Part shown: positions 40,301 through 48,431 of the stretch, piece after piece
Layout: each line of letters begins with the position of its first letter
How positions within the stretch are numbered: position 1 is the first letter of the stretch
Assembly (NCBI GenBank): GCA_003133225.1
Contig: PKWL01000063.1
Coordinates: 62,001 to 126,000, forward strand
Direction of reading: 5' to 3'
From: Janthinobacterium sp.
GTDB taxonomy: Bacteria > Pseudomonadota > Gammaproteobacteria > Burkholderiales > Burkholderiaceae_D
Length of the DNA: 64,000 nucleotides
Notes under the pieces: generated by a model
Databases searched by the model: none
What the model was told of the DNA's origin: nothing
What the model saw: the letters and a program-made list of their open reading frames with translations, nothing else
Program-made: the position numbers and the translations under genes

Positions 40301-40330
40301 ACTTGGGGCCATGGCACGTTCGCCCCAAGT
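40301..40330. terminator. Perfect inverted repeat between DUF2909-like gene and coxC
   Basis: ACTTGGGGC (40301-40309) is the exact inverse complement of GCCCCAAGT (40322-40330), with a 12-base loop. It overlaps the coxC stop by one base and lies 24 bases past the small + strand gene, so it can serve both transcripts. No U tract. Confidence 0.5.
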
Positions 40331-41187
40331 TACAACCAGTAGACGACGACATACAGGCCGAGCCAGATGACGTCGACAAAGTGCCAGTACCAGGCCGCGC
40401 CTTCGAATCCGAAATGGTTTTCAGCCGTAAAGTGGCCTTTCATGACACGGTACAAGATGACCGACAACATGATCGCGCCCATCGTCACGTGGAAGCCGTG
40501 AAAGCCGGTCAGCATGAAGAAGGTCGAACCGTAGATGCCGGAGCTCAATTTCAGGTTCAGCTCGCTATAAGCATGCACGTATTCGTATGCCTGCAAGCTG
40601 ATGAAGGTGACACCCAACAGGATTGTCGCGAAAAGAAATAGCGCAGTTCTGGCGCGGTGGCCGGAGCGCAGCGCGTGGTGGGCGATGGTTACCGTTAGGC
40701 CGGAAGTGAGCAGCAAGGCGGTGTTGATGGTGGGGATCGGGAACGGCCCCATGATGCCGAACTCCTGCACGGTGCCAGCCGGTCCCGCATTGCCCCAATG
40801 GGCGATAAAGTCGGGCCAAAGAATTTTGTTATCAAGGTCACCCAACCAAGGCATCGAGATCGAGCGGGCGTAAAACAGAGCACCAAAAAATGCGCCAAAG
40901 AACATGACTTCGGAAAAGATGAACCAGCTCATGCTCCAGCGGAAAGACAGGTCGATGCGGCGATTGTACAAGCCTCCTTCAGATTCGCCTATGGCGTCGC
41001 GGAACCAAAAATAAAGAACCGCAATGATCCCGGCCAGACCCGTGAAATTGACATACCGGCCCCAGGCAAGGTCGTTTACCCACGCCGAAGCGCCAACCAT
41101 CGTCACCAACATGGACAGACCACCTAGCAAAGGCCATCTGGAGGGCCCGGGCACGAAATAATATGGCACAGGCTTTGGTGAACTCAT
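40330..41187 (-). CDS. coxC: Cytochrome c oxidase subunit III
   Basis: Subunit III stabilises the aa3-type oxidase and lies beside the proton channels. The 285-residue product has seven membrane helices and the motifs FRWSMSWFIFSEVMFFGAFF, PTINTALLLTSGLTVT and GFHGFHVTMGA. It starts MSSPKPVPYYFVPGPSRWPL at 41187 with GGAG upstream; the longer frame to 41244 only overlaps the DUF2970 gene. Length is normal for the proteobacterial form. Confidence 0.97.
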   Translation of the reverse strand: MSSPKPVPYYFVPGPSRWPLLGGLSMLVTMVGASAWVNDLAWGRYVNFTGLAGIIAVLYFWFRDAIGESEGGLYNRRIDLSFRWSMSWFIFSEVMFFGAFFGALFYARSISMPWLGDLDNKILWPDFIAHWGNAGPAGTVQEFGIMGPFPIPTINTALLLTSGLTVTIAHHALRSGHRARTALFLFATILLGVTFISLQAYEYVHAYSELNLKLSSGIYGSTFFMLTGFHGFHVTMGAIMLSVILYRVMKGHFTAENHFGFEGAAWYWHFVDVIWLGLYVVVYWL

Positions 41188-41227
41188 ATTTTTCTCCTTA
41201 AAACAAATTACGTTCGGCGCATGTCCG

Positions 41228-41437
41228 CTACTTTTCAACCGCAAATTTGACGACCGTTATCAATAGGCCAATAAAGCAGGCCAAGCCGATCAGGGCGGCT
41301 ATGACGATGTGAAGCGGCTTAATCTTCTCCGCGTCCGTCTCGAAATCGCTCTTTCTTCTGAGCCCGACGAAAGACCAGAGCACGGCCTTTAGTGAGTATA
41401 AGAAAGATGATGTCCGCCTTTTTTTCGACTCCGCCAT
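41228..41437 (-). CDS. DUF2970 small membrane protein
   Basis: A 69-residue protein with a basic N-terminus, SFLYSLKAVLWSFVGLRRKS, and one C-terminal membrane helix (LHIVIAALIGLACFIGLLIT), which is the DUF2970 pattern seen between ctaG and coxC in betaproteobacteria. The ATG at 41437 is preceded by GGAGGA at good spacing; an ATG at 41452 overlapping the ctaG stop (TGATG) is the alternative. Function is unknown; location suggests oxidase assembly. Confidence 0.85.
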   Translation of the reverse strand: MAESKKRRTSSFLYSLKAVLWSFVGLRRKSDFETDAEKIKPLHIVIAALIGLACFIGLLITVVKFAVEK

Positions 41438-41451
41438 CTTGCTTTCCTCCA

Positions 41452-42000
41452 TCACTTCGCTGCCTGGTTCAGGCCGGCGATGTCAAAAAATGTATATGAC
41501 AAGGTGATTGTTTTGACGTCCTTCGGCAAAGCCTGGTCGATGAAAAACACCACTGGCATCTGGCGCGCTTCATTCGCTTTCAAGGTTTGCTGTTTGAAGC
41601 AAAAACATTCCACCTTCTTGAAATAGGGCGTCGCCCCTTGCGGCGCATAGCTCGGTATCGCTTGCGCATTGACGGTGCGTGCTTGCGTGTTGACCACTTC
41701 GTACATGACGCTCGACAGCTCGCCCGGATGCACTTGCATGCTTCTTACGACGGGGCGAAAGCGAAACGGCCCCTGCGAATTGCCGTCGAATTCAATCGTG
41801 ATCGAACGGGTCTTGTCGATCTGCGTGTTCTTGTCGAGTAAAATCGTGGCGTCTTTCTGGGTCAGAACATTGATGCCCAAGACTTCACAAATTTGCTTGT
41901 AGACGGGGACCAGTGCATACCCGAAACCGAACATCACGAAGGCAACCACGACCAACTTGCCGAGCATCTTGCGGTTTAGCCCGCCGGCAACGCTACTCAC
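41452..42000 (-). CDS. ctaG: Cytochrome c oxidase assembly protein CtaG/Cox11
   Basis: CtaG delivers copper to the CuB site of subunit I. The 182-residue product has one N-terminal membrane helix at about 13-31, then YALVPVYKQICEV with the conserved Cys38, and a periplasmic immunoglobulin-like domain with the copper-binding Cys132 and Cys134 in VECFCFKQQ. It ends with TITLSYTFFDI. The start is GTG at 42000, one base after the stop of the preceding 35-codon gene (TGACGTG), so translation is probably coupled. Confidence 0.96.
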   Translation of the reverse strand: MSSVAGGLNRKMLGKLVVVAFVMFGFGYALVPVYKQICEVLGINVLTQKDATILLDKNTQIDKTRSITIEFDGNSQGPFRFRPVVRSMQVHPGELSSVMYEVVNTQARTVNAQAIPSYAPQGATPYFKKVECFCFKQQTLKANEARQMPVVFFIDQALPKDVKTITLSYTFFDIAGLNQAAK

Positions 42001-42001
42001 G

Positions 42002-42109
42002 TCAACTAAACCAGATGTGTTTCACAAAGACGGACAGGAAGAACACGAGGGCGATCGATGCGAGGATCAATCCCATCTTCAAATTGTTCGGCTTTTTCGA
42101 CTCAGTCAT
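42002..42109 (-). CDS. Cytochrome oxidase small assembly protein (35 residues)
   Basis: An ATG at 42109 opens a 35-codon frame ending TGA at 42004-42002. The product is MTESKKPNNLKMGLILASIA followed by LVFFLSVFVKHIWFS: a short polar N-terminus and one membrane helix. Its position between coxA and ctaG and its close of one base before the ctaG GTG match the tiny oxidase assembly proteins annotated in Burkholderia and relatives. Function is inferred from context; it is well below usual gene-calling length. Confidence 0.82.
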   Translation of the reverse strand: MTESKKPNNLKMGLILASIALVFFLSVFVKHIWFS

Positions 42110-42168
42110 GGCGCCAACTTTTAGTTTAAACAGATTCGTACCGGTATATCGCCGGGCCCGCCCCGCTA

Positions 42169-43752
42169 TTATTTCACTGTCGGTGGCGTTTCAAACGTAT
42201 GAAACGGGGCCGGGCTGGGGACAGTCCACTCCAGGCCTTCGGCGCCATCCCACGGCTTGGCGGGGGCCTTGGTGCCGCCGCGAATGGTCGGAATGACGAT
42301 GAAGAAAAGGAAATATGCCTGGCTCAGGCCAAAACCAAAGGCACCGATGCTAACTACCATGTTCCAGTCGGTAAACTGGGCCGGATAGTCGGCATAACGA
42401 CGCGGCATGCCGGCCAGACCGAGAAAGTGCATCGGGAAGAAGGTCACGTTGAACCAGATCAGCGAATTCCAGAAATGCATTTTTCCGCGGAATTCGTTGT
42501 ACATGTGACCAGTCCACTTCGAACTCCAGTAGTAGAATCCGGCAAACAGAGCGAACAGGGAACCGGCCACCAGAACATAGTGGAAATGGGCCACCACATA
42601 GTACGTGTCTTGCAACTGGATGTCGATCGGAGTCACCGCCAGGATGAGGCCCGTAAAGCCGCCCATCGTGAACACAAAAATGAAGCCGATGGCGAACAGC
42701 ATCGGGGTCTCGAAAGTCATCGAACCCTTCCACATGGTCGCGATCCAGTTGAACACTTTGACGCCGGTCGGCACCGCGATCAGCATGGTCGCGTACATAA
42801 AGAACAGCTGGCTCGTCACCGGCATGCCAGTAGTAAACATATGGTGGGCCCAAACGATGAACGACAAAATCGCGATCGACGCGGTGGCGTACACCATCGA
42901 TGCATAGCCGAACAGCGGCTTGCGGGCAAACGCCGGCAGGATCTGCGAAATGATGCCGAAGCCCGGCAAAATCATGATGTAGACTTCAGGGTGACCGAAG
43001 AACCAGAAAATGTGCTGAAACATGACAGGATCGCCACCGCCGGCCGCATTAAAAAAGGAGGTGCCGAAATGACGGTCCGTTAAGGTCATTGTGATCGCGC
43101 CGGCCAGCACGGGCATGACGGCGATCAGCAAGTAGGCGGTGATAAGCCAAGTCCAGCAGAACATCGGCATTTTCATCAGCGTCATGCCGGGAGCGCGCAT
43201 GTTGAGGATGGTGACGATGATGTTAATCGAACCCATGATCGAGGACGCGCCCATCAGGTGCAAGGCGAAAATCGCCATATCCATGCCGGCCCCCATTTGC
43301 GTCGACAATGGCGCGTACATGGTCCAGCCGCCGGCAGCGGCGCCGCCTGGGACGAAGAACGAGCAAGCGAGCAGCAGCGCCGCCGGCGGCAGCAGCCAGA
43401 ACGAGAAGTTGTTCATGCGCGCGAACGCCATGTCGGGGGCGCCGATCTGCAGCGGGATCATCCAGTTGGCGAAACCGACGAAGGCCGGCATAATCGCGCC
43501 GAACACCATCATGATCCCATGCATGGTGGTCAGTTGATTAAAGAATTCCGGCTGAAAAAATTGCAAACCCGGTTGGAACAGTTCGGTGCGGATCATTAGC
43601 GCCAACACCCCGCCCGAAAACAACATGGTGAGGGAAAAGAACAGGTACAAGGAGCCGATGTCCTTGTGGTTGGTAGCGAACAACCAACGTTGCATCCCCG
43701 TCGGATGATCGAAGGCATGGTCGTGCGCGTGACCTGGTGTGCTTATGCTCAT
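42169..43752 (-). CDS. coxA: Cytochrome c oxidase subunit I (aa3-type)
   Basis: Subunit I holds heme a and the heme a3-CuB centre where oxygen is reduced. The 527-residue product has 12 membrane helices. Visible ligands are His78 (heme a), His254 with Tyr258 in HPEVY (CuB and crosslink), His303-His304 (CuB), and His389 and His391 in VAHFHYVLV. The K-channel lysine lies in PTGVKVFNW. The start follows AGGAG at six bases. It is 13 bases downstream of coxB. Confidence 0.98.
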   Translation of the reverse strand: MSISTPGHAHDHAFDHPTGMQRWLFATNHKDIGSLYLFFSLTMLFSGGVLALMIRTELFQPGLQFFQPEFFNQLTTMHGIMMVFGAIMPAFVGFANWMIPLQIGAPDMAFARMNNFSFWLLPPAALLLACSFFVPGGAAAGGWTMYAPLSTQMGAGMDMAIFALHLMGASSIMGSINIIVTILNMRAPGMTLMKMPMFCWTWLITAYLLIAVMPVLAGAITMTLTDRHFGTSFFNAAGGGDPVMFQHIFWFFGHPEVYIMILPGFGIISQILPAFARKPLFGYASMVYATASIAILSFIVWAHHMFTTGMPVTSQLFFMYATMLIAVPTGVKVFNWIATMWKGSMTFETPMLFAIGFIFVFTMGGFTGLILAVTPIDIQLQDTYYVVAHFHYVLVAGSLFALFAGFYYWSSKWTGHMYNEFRGKMHFWNSLIWFNVTFFPMHFLGLAGMPRRYADYPAQFTDWNMVVSIGAFGFGLSQAYFLFFIVIPTIRGGTKAPAKPWDGAEGLEWTVPSPAPFHTFETPPTVK

Positions 43753-43765
43753 GTTAGGCTCCTAA

Positions 43766-44965
43766 TTACTTGCGTGCAGCGAGCACTTCGGCCGGCTGAA
43801 CAATGTTTTCTACGGCCTTGTTCGACCAATTATTGCGCGTGAAGGTAATGACCGCCGCGATGTCCGTATCCGACAACTGTTTCCAAGATGGCATTTCAGC
43901 GGCGAAGGCGCCGCTCTTTTTGCCGTTGAGAAGAACGTGAACTTGTTCCGCCTTCGGACCATTGACCACCGGCGAGCCATCTAGCGCCGCAAAGGCGCCC
44001 GGCAAGCCCTTGCCAGTCGCCTGATGACAGACGATACAGTTGGTCGTATAGACTTTCTGGCCCCGAGTTTTCAATTCATCGATGGTCCAAGTCTTGTTCG
44101 GATCATCCTCTAATGCCGCCATTTCCTTCTTTTTGCGGTCAACCCAGACTTTATAGTCTTGGGCCGACACCACTTTGACGACGATCGGCATGAACGCATG
44201 TTCCTTGCCGCACAATTCGGCACAACTGCCGCGGAACGTCCCCACGTGCTCTGACTTGAACCAGGTGTCGCGCACGAAGCCGGGAATTGCATCTTGCTTC
44301 ACACCGAAGGCGGGAACCGACCAGGCGTGGATCACGTCGCTTGCCGTTAATACCATGCGGATTTTTTTGTTGACCGGGACCACCATCTCGTTATCGACTT
44401 CGATCAGGTAGTTGGCGCCGCGCTTCTCTGTCGGCGCGAGGCCGGGCGCACCGATTTGCGAACGCGGGGTCGATAAGTTGGACAGAAAGGAGATGCCTTC
44501 GCCCTCACCTTTCAGATAATCGTACCCCCATTTCCACTGCATGCCGGTAGCCTTGATCGTGATATCGGCATTGGACGTGTCTTTCATGCCAACGACGGTC
44601 TTGGTCGCTGGCAACGCCATGCCGATCACGATCAGGAATGGCACGACGGTCCAGGCGATTTCAACGGTGGTGCTTTCGTGGAACGTCGCAGCCTTGTGAC
44701 CTAGCGATTTGCGGTGCTTGAGGATCGAGTAGAACATCACGCCAAACACGGCCACGAAGATGACGAGACAGATGATCATCATCCACGTGTGCAGATTGTA
44801 AATTTCCGCCGCAATTTGCGTCACTGGTGGTTGCAAATTCATTTCGAGCGGCACCGGGCCGCCCGTGCCTGGGTCGGCGGCGACCGCCGTCGCCCACGCT
44901 GGGATAGCCGTTGCGGTCAAGGACAGCCCGAACATCGTAGATTGGAGTCGCTTCACATCTGTCAT
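43766..44965 (-). CDS. coxB: Cytochrome c oxidase subunit II with fused cytochrome c domain
   Basis: Subunit II accepts electrons at CuA. The 399-residue product has a signal-like N-terminus, two membrane helices at about 60-82 and 103-120, and the CuA ligands His213, Cys248, Cys252, His256 and Met259. A C-terminal cytochrome c domain adds a covalent heme site, Cys310-Ile-Val-Cys313-His314, with Met358 (AAEMPSW) as likely axial ligand. It is therefore of the caa3-like fused form and probably accepts electrons directly or from small cytochromes. First gene of the oxidase cluster. Confidence 0.97.
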   Translation of the reverse strand: MTDVKRLQSTMFGLSLTATAIPAWATAVAADPGTGGPVPLEMNLQPPVTQIAAEIYNLHTWMMIICLVIFVAVFGVMFYSILKHRKSLGHKAATFHESTTVEIAWTVVPFLIVIGMALPATKTVVGMKDTSNADITIKATGMQWKWGYDYLKGEGEGISFLSNLSTPRSQIGAPGLAPTEKRGANYLIEVDNEMVVPVNKKIRMVLTASDVIHAWSVPAFGVKQDAIPGFVRDTWFKSEHVGTFRGSCAELCGKEHAFMPIVVKVVSAQDYKVWVDRKKKEMAALEDDPNKTWTIDELKTRGQKVYTTNCIVCHQATGKGLPGAFAALDGSPVVNGPKAEQVHVLLNGKKSGAFAAEMPSWKQLSDTDIAAVITFTRNNWSNKAVENIVQPAEVLAARK

Positions 44966-46103
44966 GTTTTCCCCGGCTAACCAAATTAAAAATAGCGTTT
45001 TAAAACGGCGCCGGCATTAGCCAAACCGAAACGCCACCGCTCCACACCGACTGGACATGCGACGTCGACCGATGAACTAACCCAAGCCGTGGCGGCTTGC
45101 CAAATCAAGGCAAGCCACAACCGCCGTCAACGAAATTAGTCAATGATTATAGTTAAAAAAAATCCCATAAAACAAGAAAAATGTAGTGGAAAAAGAAAGA
45201 GTTTGCCAAGCTCCGGTGGCGAGGCAAGAGGCGCCCCCCTCGTTGCGTTGGTTAATCGCGCTCAACGCCCCTCATCTTCGGCGCCGGCCCAGACCCGATC
45301 TACGCATCGTCTGCTTCTAGCTCTCTATCATCACTCGAAAAAAACGGCGGCGGCGCTGCCGATCTTGCCAAAAACCGTGAAATTGGCGGCGCCCGCGCGG
45401 GGCTTACCGGTAAATTTATTTCGCAACAGATGTCGCGGATCGTTACAACTTGCAAAAATGCGCCCAAGAAACCGCAGCCACAGAAAGTGACCACTTTCTG
45501 TGCAAGGTCGCCCATGCAGGCCGGCTATCCTGAGTCGATGCGTTCTCGCTCGCAATCTACTTGAGCAAAAGTTAACAGCATTAATGAAAGTTTCCAAGCT
45601 TTATTTAACCATTTCGTGATTTTTTTCCATGAAGCGCACACGATTTTAGGGGCCGATCCAATGACCGACGGCCCCATCCGTTCCATGTGGGGCACGCTAA
45701 AAATCGAGCCAGCGGCTAGCGGGAGAGGCGGCCGCCTTGCGATTACGGAAGATGCTACGGGCCGGCGCTGCGAACTTGGCCACATGCATGCCCAGTGCCG
45801 CGTCAGTGGCTTGTCGTACCAATACCATGACCGGACGCGCTAGCAACTGCTACGGCGTGGGACGAGTGTTGACGGAGCAATTTTGGCGCTTGCCCCTGGG
45901 CGCGCGGCGGGCGCCCCGTTGCACCTGCTGCTAGCCATGACCGATGGCAAACCATTTTTTAGAACGAGCGATTGGAAACTGGATGCGCGGTGATCACGGC
46001 CAAAGGCGCATCACCGCTCCCAATTTCGGGCGCGGTCATGAAACTGGCCCCTAAAGAAGGATTTGTTGCCGAGGTTGCCGCGCGAATTCGAAGAGCGATC
46101 CGC
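44966..46103. other. 1.1-kb stretch upstream of coxB without a supported gene
   Basis: The oxidase promoter should lie near 44970-45200; a 12-base palindrome CGTTTTAAAACG sits at 44996-45007 and a 24-base palindrome at 45479-45502. A 60-codon + strand frame at 45661-45843 (MTDGPIRSMWGTLKIEPAAS onward, with Cys and His residues) is the best small-gene candidate but has no recognisable family and only a weak GGGG before it. An 8-base stem, GCGGTGAT with ATCACCGC, lies at 45987-46017. The rest reads as non-coding or decayed. Confidence 0.4.
45479..45502. promoter_or_regulatory. 24-base palindrome upstream of the oxidase cluster
   Basis: CACAGAAAGTG (45479-45489) and CACTTTCTGTG (45492-45502) are perfect inverse complements separated by AC. 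Such symmetry with a short centre is typical of sites for dimeric regulators, though a cruciform or mRNA hairpin is possible. It lies about 510 bases upstream of coxB in a gene-poor stretch. No factor could be named. Confidence 0.5.
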
Positions 46104-46988
46104 TCACGGACGCGTGAAGCGGATGATCGCATCGCCAGCCGCCGTCAACCGCGGCGCCGGCCGAAACGCGTGGCCATAGAGGATTTCAAAGGTGAGACCG
46201 AATGTGCCATCGGGCCGGCGCAATTTTTCCAGCGCGCCCAGCATGCGCTGCCAGGACGCTTTGCCCATCAGGGCCCGGTAGCGCGTGCGCAAGGGATTGC
46301 CGCCCCAGGCCCGCACGTCGGCGAGCAAAGCTGCGGCCGTCGGATAGGTAACCGTGATAATTTCCATATCCAGGACCGGAGTCGCAAATCCGACGTTGAC
46401 TAGCATGTCGCCGAAATCATGCATATCCACAAAGGGTAATGCGTGCGGCGCCAAATCGGCTTCGGCAAAGGCAGACTTGACCTCCCTGAAGGTATCGGGG
46501 CCGAAACAGGAGAACATCAGCAGTCCGTCAACGCTCAGCACGCGGCGCCATTCGGCGAACACCAGGTCCGGCTGCGGGTGCCAATGCAGCGCCAGGTTCG
46601 ACCAGACCAGGTCGATCGAACTTAGGCCCAGAGGCAGGCGCGCAAAATCGCCGCACACCAGGTCGATGCCAGCCTTGACTGGCAACAATTTAGCCAAAAA
46701 CTGGTTCAGTGCTGCCAGCTTGGACGCCGGCACCCGCGCCGCTTCGATCATCGCGGGTGCCGCATCGAGTCCCACAATCCGCGCGGCCGGGAAATCCTTA
46801 TGCAGCAAAGCGAGATCGGCACCTGCGCCGCAGCCAGCGTCGAGGACTCCGCGCGGCGCGATTTTGACCAGCTGCAGGCGATCGTGCATGCGTGATGCGA
46901 TCTCACGCCGCAAAAAATCGGTCGGCAGCACGCGATCTGGCCGTGAAAACAATTCACGCACGCGCAGCATATCTATCGGGGCGCTCAT
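46104..46988 (-). CDS. SAM-dependent methyltransferase, BioC-like
   Basis: A 294-residue class I methyltransferase. The cofactor loop is GVLDAGCGAGADLALLHKDF near residues 47-66, followed by VGLDAAPAMIEAA and DLVWSNLALHWHPQPDLVFA. That last motif and YPTAAALLADVRAWGGN resemble BioC, which methylates malonyl-ACP at the start of biotin synthesis, but no other biotin gene is in the window, so the substrate is open. The ATG at 46988 (MSAPIDMLRVRELFSR) is preferred to one nine codons upstream. It is divergent from trmL. Confidence 0.85.
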   Translation of the reverse strand: MSAPIDMLRVRELFSRPDRVLPTDFLRREIASRMHDRLQLVKIAPRGVLDAGCGAGADLALLHKDFPAARIVGLDAAPAMIEAARVPASKLAALNQFLAKLLPVKAGIDLVCGDFARLPLGLSSIDLVWSNLALHWHPQPDLVFAEWRRVLSVDGLLMFSCFGPDTFREVKSAFAEADLAPHALPFVDMHDFGDMLVNVGFATPVLDMEIITVTYPTAAALLADVRAWGGNPLRTRYRALMGKASWQRMLGALEKLRRPDGTFGLTFEILYGHAFRPAPRLTAAGDAIIRFTRP

Positions 46989-47175
46989 TTTAGGCGCAGT
47001 CGGTGGGACGAGCATGGTTCAATGGTGTTGATGGTGAGATAATATCGGCAGTGTACAGGCTTGAAGGTAAGTCCGGTGCATTCCAGCCGCACTGGCGCAG
47101 GATGCGCCTTCGCGCGCCAGCGCGGACTGCAGGCTCGCGTGCGCTGCGCGGCGCACCCGAAATAAGGAGAAAAAA

Positions 47176-47646
47176 TTGTTTCATGTCGTTCTTGTAGAGC
47201 CTGCGATCCCCCCCAATACAGGCAACATCATCCGTTTGTGCGCCAACACGGGTGCGCAATTGCACCTGATCGAGCCGCTCGGCTTTCCGCTAGACGACAC
47301 CAAGATGAAACGCGCCGGCCTCGATTACCACGATTACGCGACCATGAAAGTGCACAAAAACTGGGGCGCCTTTATGGTTGAGGTGGCGCCTGACCCGGCC
47401 CGCATGTTCGCTCTGACCACGCATGGGGCAGTGCCATTCGGCGCCACGTCGTTCCGCAAAGGCGACGTGTTTGTGTTCGGCTCGGAAACCAGGGGCCTCG
47501 ACCCGGCCTTGCGCGAATCATTCCCGCCCGCACAACGCATCCGCCTGCCAATGCAGCCGAACAACCGCAGCCTGAACCTGTCAAATACCGTTGCGATCGT
47601 GGTCTACGAAGCGTGGCGCCAAAATGGCTTTGCTGGCGGCGCCTAG
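47176..47646 (+). CDS. trmL: tRNA (cytidine(34)-2'-O)-methyltransferase TrmL
   Basis: TrmL methylates the wobble ribose of certain leucine tRNAs. The 156-residue SPOUT-family protein has NTGNIIRLCANTGAQLHLIE (motif 1), VFGSETRGLDPALR (motif 2) and IRLPMQPNNRSLNLSNTVAI (motif 3), which form the knotted cofactor site. The start is TTG at 47176: AAGGAG lies six or seven bases upstream and the conserved HVVLVEPAIPPNTGN begins two codons later, with no other start available. Length is normal. Confidence 0.96.
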   Translation: MFHVVLVEPAIPPNTGNIIRLCANTGAQLHLIEPLGFPLDDTKMKRAGLDYHDYATMKVHKNWGAFMVEVAPDPARMFALTTHGAVPFGATSFRKGDVFVFGSETRGLDPALRESFPPAQRIRLPMQPNNRSLNLSNTVAIVVYEAWRQNGFAGGA

Positions 47647-47685
47647 CTGGCAGCGCAGGCTCGGGGGGCTCCCAGAGCAGCACTT

Positions 47686-47720
47686 CGAAGCAGCGCCAAC
47701 GCCCGATTCGAACTGCTTCG
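47686..47720. terminator. Inverted repeat between trmL and the heptose adenylyltransferase gene
   Basis: CGAAGCAG (47686-47693) and CTGCTTCG (47713-47720) are perfect inverse complements around a 19-base loop, midway between two convergent genes. No U tract. Confidence 0.4.
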
Positions 47721-47743
47721 CCCCGCCAAAGAACGACGGGACG

Positions 47744-48226
47744 TCACTGCGGCGGTTGCCGCACTTTGCTCAGTAGTTTGGTGGTCGAGCGGTCATGCGC
47801 GAAGTCGATCGCGACCGCTTGACCACCGTATGCCAGCACGGCCTTGCCTTCCGGGATCGCACTCATCTCGTAGTCGCCGCCTTTGGCGTAAATTTCCGGT
47901 TGCGTTTCCTGAACTACTTCGAGGGCGCTGTCTTCGGAAAATGGCACCACCAAGCTGACCGATTCCAACGCAGCTAGCACCGCCAAACGATCGTCGCAAT
48001 TATTGAGAGGACGGTCGTCGCCCTTGCCGAGGCGCTTGACGGAGGCATCCGTGTTGATGGCCACGACCAGTGCGGCACCTAGTGCGCGCGCCTGCGCCAA
48101 ATAGGTTACATGGCCGCGATGTAAGATGTCGAACACGCCATTGGTGAAAACTACCGGCTTGGGCAAAGCGGCGACGCGTTCTTTTAATTGACTGCGGCTG
48201 CAAATTTTGTTTTCGAATTGGGGCAT
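47744..48226 (-). CDS. rfaE2: D-glycero-beta-D-manno-heptose 1-phosphate adenylyltransferase
   Basis: RfaE2 activates heptose 1-phosphate to ADP-heptose for the lipopolysaccharide inner core. The 160-residue nucleotidyltransferase has the signature FTNGVFDILHRGHVTYLAQA with the HxGH-type motif HRGH, then GDDRPLN and the C-terminal STTKLL. It equals the C-terminal half of E. coli HldE; a separate kinase (RfaE1) must be encoded elsewhere. I chose the ATG at 48226 (MPQFENKICSR), the family's usual start; an ATG at 48268 is also open. Confidence 0.94.
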   Translation of the reverse strand: MPQFENKICSRSQLKERVAALPKPVVFTNGVFDILHRGHVTYLAQARALGAALVVAINTDASVKRLGKGDDRPLNNCDDRLAVLAALESVSLVVPFSEDSALEVVQETQPEIYAKGGDYEMSAIPEGKAVLAYGGQAVAIDFAHDRSTTKLLSKVRQPPQ

Positions 48227-48431
48227 AAGATTGCGTTGCCGCCAGGCGGCTCTCAGGTTAGGTTTCATGACCGTTCAGGCATCATCCGGGTTGCCGCCAG
48301 GTACCGGGGAATGATGCCCGCGGCGGCGGCATGTTCCTCTTCGGCGAACGCCTGCGCCGAAGCGTCTTGACCACCCGGCAATTTCGCGTCTTTTCCATCA
48401 ACCCAACGTTGCCCCGCGGCCTGCTCTGCTT

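Noticed and set aside
42199-43083. 294-codon + strand frame opposite coxA
   Set aside because: Shadow of cytochrome oxidase subunit I, whose ligands are all intact.
45331-45597. 88-codon - strand frame upstream of coxB
   Set aside because: Overlaps the 24-base palindrome, has no recognisable family and no start signal.
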